A DNA stretch of 64,000 bases. Source: Nocardioides sp. ChNu-153. Its GTDB lineage: Bacteria; Actinomycetota; Actinomycetes; Propionibacteriales; Nocardioidaceae. Position numbers and translations under genes: made by a program. Below, piece by piece: positions 56,617 to 64,000 of the stretch. How positions within the stretch are numbered: position 1 is the first letter of the stretch; each line of letters starts with the position of its first letter. The notes below the pieces were generated by a model, which was not told the origin of the DNA, did not search any database, and was given only the letters and a program-made list of their open reading frames with translations. Location of the stretch: positions 62,001 through 126,000 of the forward strand of contig NZ_JADEVT010000003.1 of NCBI RefSeq assembly GCF_030466625.1, in the 5' to 3' direction.

Positions 56617-57498
56617 TCAGTACGCCGCGCGCGGCGGCGCTGCGGGACGGCGCCGGCGTACCACCGCGAGCGCGACGACGAGCAGCACGGCGACGACGAC
56701 GGCGACGACGAGCGCGGTCAGCGCCCGGGTCCGCAGGCCGGCGAGCAGCACCTCGAGCACCGCCGAGGCCAGGTCGCGGTCGGCCGGGTCGACCTGCAGC
56801 TCGGCCACGTCGGCCCCGACGCCGAGAACGGCGAGCAGGGCCCCCGAGGTGATGGCCGCGCCGATCGCCGCGACGAGCCCGACACCCAGGCGCGAGCGTC
56901 CGGCGGGCAGCGCGAGGGCCACGACGAGCAGCACCACGGCGAGGACGGGCAGGAGCGTGCCCGCGCCCACGACGCTGGTGTAGCCGTCGCGCACGTCGGC
57001 CAGGCGTTCACCCGAGGCCACCCGGAACGTCATGGCCCCCTCGGGCACGGCGCCGGTGGGCACGCCCCGCGCCCCGAGCTCCTCCAGCGCCGCGTCCAGC
57101 AGCGGCCGCAGGGAGACCTCGAAGCTCTCCCCGTCGCCGCGGCCGTCCATGATCGCGAGGAACTGCTCGTGGGCCGAGCGGTTCGCCTCCTCCCACGCGG
57201 CCACCAGCTCGTCGCTGTCGAGCACGTCCTCCACGGTCGCGTCGACGACCTCCTGGACGGCCGCGGGCAGCTCGACGCCGCCCAGGCGGCCCTCGACGGC
57301 GGCGGTGACCGCCGTACCCAGCCGGTCCACGACCTCGGCGCGCACGACCTCGTCGCGGGCCACGTCGCTCACGTTCTCGACGTAGGCGTCGGTGTCGTCC
57401 ACCTCGGTGTCCGCCCACGACGCCACGAGGGCGAGGGGCAGCACCAGGGCGAACACCAGCGCCACCATGGTGCCGAGCGTCGTCCGCAGTCCGCGCAC
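56617..57498 (-). CDS. Membrane protein with large extracytoplasmic loop
   Basis: 293 residues. An N-terminal helix (TMVALVFALVLPLALVASWA), a predicted external acidic domain (about 30-175) and three more helices (about 176-205, 207-230, 255-282) ending in a basic tail. I do not recognise a family. GTG 57498 has GAGGAGG 5 bases upstream, and it starts 10 bases after the metallopeptidase stop, so the two are co-transcribed. Confidence 0.78.
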   Translation of the reverse strand: MRGLRTTLGTMVALVFALVLPLALVASWADTEVDDTDAYVENVSDVARDEVVRAEVVDRLGTAVTAAVEGRLGGVELPAAVQEVVDATVEDVLDSDELVAAWEEANRSAHEQFLAIMDGRGDGESFEVSLRPLLDAALEELGARGVPTGAVPEGAMTFRVASGERLADVRDGYTSVVGAGTLLPVLAVVLLVVALALPAGRSRLGVGLVAAIGAAITSGALLAVLGVGADVAELQVDPADRDLASAVLEVLLAGLRTRALTALVVAVVVAVLLVVALAVVRRRRPAAPPRAAY

Positions 57499-57508
57499 GT
57501 GTTCCTCC

Positions 57509-58516
57509 TCAGACGTCGGCGTCGCTGCCGGCGCCGGACTCGGCGAGGGCGGCGACGAAGTCCAGCTTGTCGAGCACGGGGTCGGGGATGACGAACGGGT
57601 AGAGGTCGTCCTTCCCCATGGACTTGTTGATCTCGTTGAGCGCGATGCTCAGCGGCACCCAGACCCCGACCACCAGGTCGCGGAAGGAGCCGAACACCGA
57701 CGGGTTGACCGTCAGCAGGCCCTGCTCGACGGCCGTGTCGACGGTGTCGGAGATGTGCAGGTAGTGCGCGAAGGTCTCGGCGAAGTCCTCGAACGGGTGC
57801 ATCGTCGCGTACGTCGTGATGTAGCGCCGCTGCCAGTCGTCGGGCGGGCCCTCGGAGTAGTGCCGGTCGATCTCCGCCTGGTAGTCGCGGGTGTCGTCCC
57901 CGAACAGCTCGCGGCACCGGGTCAGGAGCGCGTCGCCCGTCACGAGCTTGAACTCCACGTAGTGGCCCACCTCGTGGCGCAGGTGGCCCAGCATCGTGCG
58001 GTAGGGCTCTCCCAGCTCGACCCGCACGCGCTCTCGGCGGGCGTCGTCGGTCTCGGCGAGGTCGATGGTGATGACGCCGCTGGCGTGCCCGATGACGACG
58101 TTCTCCTCGACGCTGCTCAGCATGTCGAAGCACAGGCCCGTGTCCGGGTCCTCGTCACGACCCACGACGGGGAAGCCCAGCACGTCGAGCTCGTGCACCA
58201 GCCGGCGCTTGGCCGCCTCGGCGGTCGGCAGCTGGGCGAGGCCCTCCGCGTCGTCGTCGGCCGGGCGGGTGCGGGTCAGCGCGCAGGCCCCGCAGGGCGT
58301 GCCCGGCTCCGCGCTGAGCCAGTTGCAGCGGACCGCGCGCCGCAGCGAGCACGTGTGCCACGCCGTGCCGCCGGCGTCGACGTACCGCCCCTCGTCGTCG
58401 ACGGGAACCATCGCCCGCTCGGCGCGGGAGAAGCCCAGGGCCGTGCCGCACGAGACGCACCGGGAGTTGTCGAAGTAGAGCGCGTTGTCGCACACGCGGC
58501 AGCGGAAGGCCTTCAC
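57509..58516 (-). CDS. Zinc-ribbon putative metallopeptidase (Peptidase_Mx type)
   Basis: 335 residues. Two N-terminal zinc ribbons (CRVCDNALYFDNSRCVSCG; CNWLSAEPGTPCGAC) then a metallopeptidase-like domain with HEVGH in GHLRHEVGHYVEF and a downstream ETFAHYLH. Family members are commonly encoded near ATP-grasp/alpha-E/transglutaminase genes, as here. The start GTG 58516 (MKAFRCRVC) is preferred over GTG 58549, which would lie inside the upstream terminator. Confidence 0.88.
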   Translation of the reverse strand: MKAFRCRVCDNALYFDNSRCVSCGTALGFSRAERAMVPVDDEGRYVDAGGTAWHTCSLRRAVRCNWLSAEPGTPCGACALTRTRPADDDAEGLAQLPTAEAAKRRLVHELDVLGFPVVGRDEDPDTGLCFDMLSSVEENVVIGHASGVITIDLAETDDARRERVRVELGEPYRTMLGHLRHEVGHYVEFKLVTGDALLTRCRELFGDDTRDYQAEIDRHYSEGPPDDWQRRYITTYATMHPFEDFAETFAHYLHISDTVDTAVEQGLLTVNPSVFGSFRDLVVGVWVPLSIALNEINKSMGKDDLYPFVIPDPVLDKLDFVAALAESGAGSDADV

Positions 58517-58545
58517 GAGCGGCAATGGTGGCACGGCGGGGAAGC

Positions 58546-58585
58546 GCACCGGGGCCCCGCCGACGGAGCGGCGGGGCCCCGGTGC
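58546..58585. terminator. Strong terminator after the DUF2510 protein gene
   Basis: Perfect 17-bp stem (58546-58562 with 58569-58585) and a 6-base loop, 22 bases after the minus-strand stop at 58607. Confidence 0.88.
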
Positions 58586-58606
58586 TCGAGCGGGTGGTCG
58601 CGGGCC

Positions 58607-59704
58607 TCAGAGCCCGTCGACGACCTTCCACTCGCCGTCCTCGCGGACCATCTCGAGCTCGTCGGAGCCCTCCTCGGCCTCGTCGCCGACGGCGTCGCGG
58701 ATGTCCTCGTCGTCGCCCGTGTACTCGGTCGTGTAGTCGAACTCGACCGTCGCCTCGTCACCGTTCTCGGTCACCTTCGTGATCTCGGTCGAGATCTCGA
58801 AGTCCTCGGTCGAGAAACCGCCCTCGTCGCCGGCGGACTCGATCTCGTCGGCCAGCCCGGCGCAGTCGTCGACGCCGTCGAAGGTCTCGAACTGCTCCTG
58901 CTGGGAGTCCTCGCTGGAGAGCTCGCAGGCCTTCTCGTAGTCGTTGTCGGCGACGGCGTCGAAGTACTCCTCCGCCGCGTCCTCGGCGCTGTCCCCGCCG
59001 CTGAACACCGTGAGGAACAGCACGAGGAGGATCACCAGGGCGATGACCACGCCGGCGATGATGCCGATCAGCTTGCCCTTGCCCTTGAGGGCGCCGCCGC
59101 GGCCGCCGTGGCCCGCCGCCGCGCTGGCGCCGCCGGGGCCCCAGCCCTGCTGCCCGTACGCCGGTGCGCCGTGCTGGCCCCCCTGGCCGTAGCCCGGCGC
59201 GCCGTACTGGCCCGGCTGCCCCGGCTGACCCGGCTGGCCCGGCTGACCCTGGCCGCCCTGGCCGTAGCCGGGCTGCTGGCCGTAACCGGGCTGCTGGCCG
59301 TAACCGGGCTGCTGGCCGAACGACTCCTGCTGGCCGAACCCGCCCTGCGGGCCGAAACCGGGCTGCTGGCCGAAGCCCTGCTCGCCCTGGCCGGGTGCGC
59401 CGTACCCGCCCTGCTGGCCCGGCTGGCCCTGCTGGCCCTGCTGACCCGGCTGGCCGGTCTGGCCCGAGGCGGCCGCCTGCTCGAGGCGGCGGGGGTCGTG
59501 CGCGACCTGGGTGCGGTCGGCACCGGCACCGCCGTCGGCGCCCGGCGTGCCGGCGGGGTCGCCGGCGGCGCTGCCGCTCGCGGCGTCCCCGAGGTCGCCG
59601 GGGCCGGGCTGGGTGTGCTGGGTCCAGGCCTGGCCGTCCCACCAGCGCTGGGTGCCGGAGCCGTCGTCGTACCAGCCGGCGGGAGTCGTGCGGTCGTCCG
59701 TCAT
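58607..59704 (-). CDS. DUF2510-domain Gln/Gly-rich membrane protein
   Basis: 365 residues. An N-terminal DUF2510 motif (PAGWYDDGSGTQRWWDGQAW), a disordered GQQPGYGQQPG-rich region (about 85-195), a KGKGK stop and one helix (LIGIIAGVVIALVILLVLFL). The external domain of about 130 residues resembles DUF4878-like lipoprotein folds with paired Cys (YEKACELSSED, FDGVDDCAGL). ATG 59704 is favoured over 59716 because CATGAT lies 7 bases upstream. It shares its plan with 21876-23378. Confidence 0.82.
   Translation of the reverse strand: MTDDRTTPAGWYDDGSGTQRWWDGQAWTQHTQPGPGDLGDAASGSAAGDPAGTPGADGGAGADRTQVAHDPRRLEQAAASGQTGQPGQQGQQGQPGQQGGYGAPGQGEQGFGQQPGFGPQGGFGQQESFGQQPGYGQQPGYGQQPGYGQGGQGQPGQPGQPGQPGQYGAPGYGQGGQHGAPAYGQQGWGPGGASAAAGHGGRGGALKGKGKLIGIIAGVVIALVILLVLFLTVFSGGDSAEDAAEEYFDAVADNDYEKACELSSEDSQQEQFETFDGVDDCAGLADEIESAGDEGGFSTEDFEISTEITKVTENGDEATVEFDYTTEYTGDDEDIRDAVGDEAEEGSDELEMVREDGEWKVVDGL
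59261..59314. repeat. 18-bp coding tandem repeat
   Basis: Three consecutive 18-bp copies (59261, 59279, 59297; the first differs at one base) encode QQPGYG blocks of the DUF2510 protein. Confidence 0.8.
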
Positions 59705-59767
59705 GGGCGCCATCATGGCCCGCGGGTGGTCACCGTGTCTCCCGACCCGCCCGACGGGCCGCCGGGC

Positions 59768-60676
59768 TCAGGCCTCGGACAGCGGCGCGACGTCGACCGC
59801 GACGGCCAGCGAGGAGCTCGTCGCCTCGGTGTAGATGACGCCCTTGAGCGGCGGCACGTCGCCGTAGTCCCGGCCCCAGGCGACCGTCACGTAGCGCTCG
59901 TCGACCCACGTGTCGTTCGTCGGGTCGACCATCAGCCAGGTGCCGGGCTCGCGCCCCTCGCCGGCGGCGCGCCCCGGGGCCCACACCGCGATCCAGGCGT
60001 GGGTGGCGTCGGCCCCGACGAGGCGCTCGCGTCCCGGCGGCGGGGTGGTGGCCAGGTAGCCGGAGACGTAGCGGGCGGCCAGGCCGTGGGCGCGCAGGCC
60101 GGCGAGCAGGAGGTGCGCGAAGTCCTGGCACACCCCGGCGTGCGCGGTCATCACCTCGGCGACCGAGGTGGTCACGGTCGTGGCGCCGGGCCGGTAGGCG
60201 AAGTCGGCGTGCACCCGGCGGACCAGGTCGGTGAGCACCTCGCCGAGGGGGCGGCCCGGGGTCAGCGACGCCCCGACGTACTCCCGCACCTCGGGGCCGG
60301 GTGCGGCCAGCCGCGTCGGCAGCGCCCCGTCCCAGGCCTCCCAGGCGTCCGGGCTGTCGGGGCGGGCGGCCGGGCGGGCCTCCTCCCACGGGGTGGCGAG
60401 CAGCTCCGCGTCGTACGACGGCGCGGTCACCTCGACGACGCTCTCGGCGCGCACGACGAGCTCGCGGTGGGGCCGGACCACCTGGAAGAAGGTCGCCACG
60501 TTGCCGTGGACGTCGACGTCGTCGCGGACCTCGTCGGTGGCCGGGGAGACCGTCAGCTCGCGGCTGACCACGCGCTGCAGGTCGCCCGTGCGGGGCGTCA
60601 GGTAGGCGATGCCGAGGCTGTCGGTGACGTCGGCGTCGTAGGTGTAGGTGGTGCGGTGCCACACGCGGTACCTCAC
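59768..60676 (-). CDS. Transglutaminase-like protein of the alpha-E/ATP-grasp system
   Basis: 302 residues. N-terminal bacterial transglutaminase-like region (YRVWHRTTYTYDADVTDSLG) then a papain-like transglutaminase core: catalytic Cys in AHAGVCQDFAHLL, His in DATHAWIAVW, Asp in MVDPTNDTW. Known to co-occur with circularly permuted ATP-grasp and alpha-E proteins in a predicted peptide-synthesis or modification system. GTG 60676 overlaps the upstream stop (GTGA) with GGAGGG as ribosome site. Confidence 0.92.
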   Translation of the reverse strand: MRYRVWHRTTYTYDADVTDSLGIAYLTPRTGDLQRVVSRELTVSPATDEVRDDVDVHGNVATFFQVVRPHRELVVRAESVVEVTAPSYDAELLATPWEEARPAARPDSPDAWEAWDGALPTRLAAPGPEVREYVGASLTPGRPLGEVLTDLVRRVHADFAYRPGATTVTTSVAEVMTAHAGVCQDFAHLLLAGLRAHGLAARYVSGYLATTPPPGRERLVGADATHAWIAVWAPGRAAGEGREPGTWLMVDPTNDTWVDERYVTVAWGRDYGDVPPLKGVIYTEATSSSLAVAVDVAPLSEA

Positions 60677-63234
60677 GCCTGGCCCTCCTCGGTGCCGGTG
60701 GCCGCGCCGAGCCGGGCGGGCAGCAGCTGGGTGAACGAGCGCGGGCCGGGGCCGCTGGGGAAGTGCAGCAGGGCGATCGCGTCGGAGAGCCGGGCGACGT
60801 CGGCGACGACCTCGTCGAGGAAGCGCGCGAGGTGGGGGCGGCGCTCGCCCCCGAGGGCCACGAGCGCGCGGGGGTCCACCGTGGTGACCCGCTCGACCAG
60901 CTCGTCGAGCAGCCGCTCGGGGCGGGTGGAGCCCGTCGAGCCCGGCACGGCGGCCAGGTGGGTGCGGAGCTCGCCGAGCGCGTGCGCCACGGAGCGGGGG
61001 TTGGCCCTGTCGAGCAGCAGCAGGTCGAGGGTGCTGCCGACCTTCACGTAGCCGCGGTGGCGGCGCCGGTGCGTCACCACGGACTCGGTCGAGCCCAGGA
61101 CGGCGTTGAGCACCCGCCGGTCGGTGTCGAGGCCGCGGCGCTCGACGAGCGTCGCCCGCAGCAGGCGGGCGACCTGGTGGACCCGCTCGACGGCGCGGCC
61201 GGCGCCGATCATGTGCCAGCCCGGGTCGCGCACCATGTTGGCGCTCACGCCCGTCAGCGCGAGCACGCCGTCGAGCATCCGGCCGCACACCTCCTCCACG
61301 CGGTGGCTGTGGGGGGAGGCCCGCAGGTCGGCGGCCGCGCGGTCCAGCGCGGCGAAGGTGCGCCACGTGTCGGCGGACAGGTGGTCGCGCACGGCCAGGG
61401 AGCAGGCGCGCAGCGCCGCGAGGGACTGGGCCACGCTGCCCGCGCGGGTCGCGTCGAGCACGACGGCGCGGAACTCCTCGTCGTACCCGCCGTCGTGCCC
61501 GCCGTCGCCACCCGGCCCCGGGCCCGCGCCCGGGCCGGACCGCGGCGGGCAGAGGGCCTGGACGGCGCCCCAGGTGACCGCGAGGCTCGCGCCGCCGGCC
61601 GACAGCGGGCGGGTGCGGTAGTCGTCGGCCAGCGCGTGGGCGGTGAGCAGGAGCCGCAGCAGGTCCTCGGCGCGCTCGAGGTAGCGCCCCGACCAGTAGA
61701 GGTCGTCGAGCACGCGCGGCACCATCGCGGTGCCCGGGTCGGTGTAGGACAGCTGCAGCTGGTGGGCGAGGTGCTGGTCCGGCTCGGCCGGGTCCCGCTT
61801 GAGCACCCACACGTCCTTGGCGGTCGCCGGGACGGTACGGCGGCCCTCCCGCCGCTCGCGCACGGTCGCCAGACCGCCGACGAGCGGGCGGTAGGAGGAG
61901 CCGTGCCAGAGCGTGAAGGTGCGCAGCGAGAGCGGGCCGGGCGCCACCGCGGCGCCGCTCGCGGACGTGCGGGCGGACGAGACCGTGGGGGCCTGCGACA
62001 GCGCGACCGGCAGCTGGCCGACGTGGGTGTGCGGCGACTCCTCGACGCGGCGGCGCAGCTCGTCGCGGGTGCCGTCGACGCGGGTGCCGTCGGTGCGCCG
62101 CACCTCCAGCTCGTCGAGACGGTCGAGGACGGTGCGGCGGGCCCGCTCGTCCCCGCACCACCACGTGGGCACCGCGTCGAGGCGCAGCTCCTCGCCCAGG
62201 AGGCGCTCGGCGACGGCCGGCAGGTAGGGCAGGAGGCCGGGGTTCTCGACGACGCCCGCACCGAGCCCGTTGACGACGCGCACCGTGCCGCGCCGCACCG
62301 CCTCGGTGAGCCCGGCGACGCCGAGACGGGAGCCGGCCCGCAGCTCCAGGGGGTCGCTCCAGGCGGCGTCGACGCGGCGCAGCACGACGTGCACCCGCTC
62401 GAGGTGCTCGAACACGCGCATCCACACCGCCCCGTCGCGCACCACGAGGTCATCGCCCTGCACGAGCGGGAAGCCGAGGGTGCTGGCCAGGAACGCCTGG
62501 TCGTAGGCCGTCTCCGAGCGCGGCCCCGGCGACAGCACCACGACGCGCGGCGTGGGCGGGTCGCCCGGGGCGGCGTTGAGCAGCATCGTGCGCAGCGCGT
62601 GGAAGAAGGGCGCCATCCGGTGCAGGTCGGCCTGCCGGTAGAGCTCGGGCAGCACGCGGGAGACGACGCGGCGGTTCTCCATGGCGTAGCCCATGCCCGA
62701 CGGCGCCTGCGCGCGGTCGGCGAGCACCCGCCACGACCCGTCGGCGGCCCGTCCCAGGTCGCACGCGGTCAGCAGGAGCGGTCGCGGGTCGGCCGTCGAG
62801 GGGCGGGCCAGCACCCGCTCGTAGCCCGGGTGGCCCAGCACGAGCGGCGCGGGCAGCACGCCCTCGGCGAGGAGGCGGCGCGGCCCGTGCAGGTCGGCCG
62901 CGAGCGCGTTGAGCACCTCGGCGCGCTGGGTCAGGCCCACCTCGAGGGTCGCCCAGTCCTCGGGGTCGAGCACGAGGGGCACCGGGTCGAGGCGCCAGGG
63001 CGCGAGGTCCTCGCCGGGGGCCGCGTAGGTGACGCCGTCGTCGGCGAGGGCCCGGCGGATCTCGCCGTGCACGCGCGCCAGGTCCTCGGAGGTGAGCCGC
63101 ACCGCGACCTCCGCGAGGCCGCGCCACGCGGGCCGCAGCGAGCCGTCGGGGGCGACCAGCTCGTCGTACCGCTCGGGGCCGGCGTCGAGCCGCGGCTGGG
63201 CGAGGGCCGCCGTGTAGTCGTCGAGGGCGGTCAC
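60673..63234 (-). CDS. Circularly permuted ATP-grasp fused to alpha-E domain
   Basis: 853 residues. Residues about 1-470 form a circularly permuted type 2 ATP-grasp (DLGRAADGSWRVLADRAQAP, GMGYAMENRRVVSRVLPELY, VNGLGAGVVENPGLLPYLP). Residues about 535-850 form an alpha-E helical domain (LYWSGRYLERAEDLLRLLLT; GSTESVVTHRRRHRGYVKVG). In many genomes these are two genes; here they are one chain joined by a Gly/Pro-rich linker. ATP-grasp is predicted to form amide bonds. GTG 63234; translationally coupled to the transglutaminase. Confidence 0.92.
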   Translation of the reverse strand: MTALDDYTAALAQPRLDAGPERYDELVAPDGSLRPAWRGLAEVAVRLTSEDLARVHGEIRRALADDGVTYAAPGEDLAPWRLDPVPLVLDPEDWATLEVGLTQRAEVLNALAADLHGPRRLLAEGVLPAPLVLGHPGYERVLARPSTADPRPLLLTACDLGRAADGSWRVLADRAQAPSGMGYAMENRRVVSRVLPELYRQADLHRMAPFFHALRTMLLNAAPGDPPTPRVVVLSPGPRSETAYDQAFLASTLGFPLVQGDDLVVRDGAVWMRVFEHLERVHVVLRRVDAAWSDPLELRAGSRLGVAGLTEAVRRGTVRVVNGLGAGVVENPGLLPYLPAVAERLLGEELRLDAVPTWWCGDERARRTVLDRLDELEVRRTDGTRVDGTRDELRRRVEESPHTHVGQLPVALSQAPTVSSARTSASGAAVAPGPLSLRTFTLWHGSSYRPLVGGLATVRERREGRRTVPATAKDVWVLKRDPAEPDQHLAHQLQLSYTDPGTAMVPRVLDDLYWSGRYLERAEDLLRLLLTAHALADDYRTRPLSAGGASLAVTWGAVQALCPPRSGPGAGPGPGGDGGHDGGYDEEFRAVVLDATRAGSVAQSLAALRACSLAVRDHLSADTWRTFAALDRAAADLRASPHSHRVEEVCGRMLDGVLALTGVSANMVRDPGWHMIGAGRAVERVHQVARLLRATLVERRGLDTDRRVLNAVLGSTESVVTHRRRHRGYVKVGSTLDLLLLDRANPRSVAHALGELRTHLAAVPGSTGSTRPERLLDELVERVTTVDPRALVALGGERRPHLARFLDEVVADVARLSDAIALLHFPSGPGPRSFTQLLPARLGAATGTEEGQA

Positions 63235-63378
63235 GGCTCCACCCCGGTCGGCATGCACGGCACGGGGACACCCTGACACGGGCACGCGCCGTCGCCCGCC
63301 CCGTCCCGTCCTGGCCCGTCCTGGCTCTTCCTGCGCGAGGAAGCACGAGAAGGGGCCGCAGCACGTACCGTGACCCCG

Positions 63379-64000
63379 GTGAGCACCGACACCCCCCTCG
63401 CACGCGCCGCCGAGGAAGCCCTGCGGCAGGTCAACGCCCCCCGGGACGTGCCGACCACGCTGCAGACGATCGTCGAGGTGGCCCGGCGCACCATCCCGGG
63501 CATCGACCACGTCAGCGTCTCCCTGGCCCGCCGCGACGGCACGCTCGAGACGGTCGCGGGCACCGACGACGTGGCGAAGGGGTTGGACCGCGTGCAGTAC
63601 GAGCTCGGCGAGGGCCCCTGCCTGTACGCCGTCCTCGAGGAGCGCACCGTCCGCGTGGAGCACCTGCGCCACGAGCAGCGCTGGCCCGGGTACGTCGCGC
63701 GGGCCGTCCGCGAGGGCCTGCAGGCCCAGATGGGGCTGCGGCTGTTCGTCGACGAGGACACCCTCGGCGGGCTCAACCTCTACTCCTCCACCCAGGAGAC
63801 CTTCGACGAGGGCACGCTCGAGCTCGCGGAGCTGTTCGCCGCCAGCGCGGCCGTCGCGCTCGGCGGGGTGCGGGAGCGCTCGCAGCTGGCCGAGGCGCTG
63901 GAGTCGCGGGAGCTCATCGGCGTCGCCGTCGGGGTCGTCATGCAGCGGTTCGGCCTGGACCGCAGCCGCGCCTTCGAGTTCCTGGCCCGCACCTCGCAGA
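63379..64000 (+). CDS. GAF-ANTAR regulator (3' end cut off)
   Basis: 207 codons visible. A GAF domain (about 25-165: YELGEGPCLYAVLEERTVRV, LGGLNLYSS) is followed by the start of an ANTAR RNA-binding domain (LIGVAVGVVMQRFGLDRSRA). Such proteins act as transcription antiterminators in actinobacteria. The GTG at 63379 has TACCGT (63366-63371) 7 bases upstream. It is divergent from the ATP-grasp gene across 144 bp; the remaining ANTAR helices lie beyond the window. Confidence 0.9.
   Translation, partial: MSTDTPLARAAEEALRQVNAPRDVPTTLQTIVEVARRTIPGIDHVSVSLARRDGTLETVAGTDDVAKGLDRVQYELGEGPCLYAVLEERTVRVEHLRHEQRWPGYVARAVREGLQAQMGLRLFVDEDTLGGLNLYSSTQETFDEGTLELAELFAASAAVALGGVRERSQLAEALESRELIGVAVGVVMQRFGLDRSRAFEFLARTSQ

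Overview
This 64 kb window is very GC-rich actinobacterial chromosome with high-GC third codon positions and many GTG and TTG starts. The gene set points to a Nocardioidaceae-like organism: a mycothiol-type DinB enzyme, a REP13E12-type DUF222-HNH gene, GAF-ANTAR and GAF-LuxR regulators, a DesA3-type desaturase and an AccD3-type carboxyltransferase. That placement is an inference from gene content. I see no rRNA, tRNA, integrase, IS transposase or CRISPR array. Most of the window is ordinary core and accessory metabolism.

Layout. 1-1504: lysG/argP regulator (cut by the window edge) and divergent lysE exporter around a clear operator. 1674-8021: complete Mrp cation/proton antiporter operon (A-B fusion, C, D, E, F, G) with 4-base overlaps and a strong terminator. 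8212-14931: DEAD-box helicase, small membrane protein, thioredoxin-NHL protein, DinB-type enzyme and SDR dehydrogenase. 14932-17513: a DUF222-HNH gene bracketed by two arrays of structured repeats, then an amber-interrupted small gene. 17553-23378: crotonase, second DEAD-box helicase, EthA-like monooxygenase with a 19-bp inverted repeat over its start, and a zinc-ribbon membrane protein. 23571-27345: desaturase and ferredoxin reductase operon with a divergent PucR-type regulator. 27379-34307: SGNH lipoprotein, copper ATPase operon behind a CsoR-type operator, amidohydrolase, M1 peptidase. 34383-38368: zwf, GH15 glucosidase, VKOR protein.

38369-44542: a third repeat cluster, acyl-CoA synthetase with divergent GAF-LuxR regulator, PAS histidine kinase, AccD3-like carboxyltransferase, VOC protein. 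44774-52123: large secreted alpha/beta hydrolase and a three-gene 2-oxoacid dehydrogenase operon (E1-alpha, E1-beta, E2). 52189-56515: small proteins, a CDF metal exporter with the same CsoR-type operator, Xi-class GST, GAF histidine kinase. 56617-63234: membrane protein, zinc-ribbon metallopeptidase, DUF2510 protein, transglutaminase and circularly permuted ATP-grasp/alpha-E fusion. 63379-64000: GAF-ANTAR regulator, cut by the window end.

The most unusual content is a family of palindromic repeats that fold as a four-way cloverleaf. A 96-bp unit is repeated four times at a 121-123 bp period beside the HNH gene. Inverted-orientation copies lie 21 kb away, and a repeat with similar arms has been duplicated in frame inside the E2 coding region. 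A second window-wide pattern is that about twenty genes carry an xANNNT -10 element 6-7 bases before an ATG or GTG, as expected for leaderless mRNAs.
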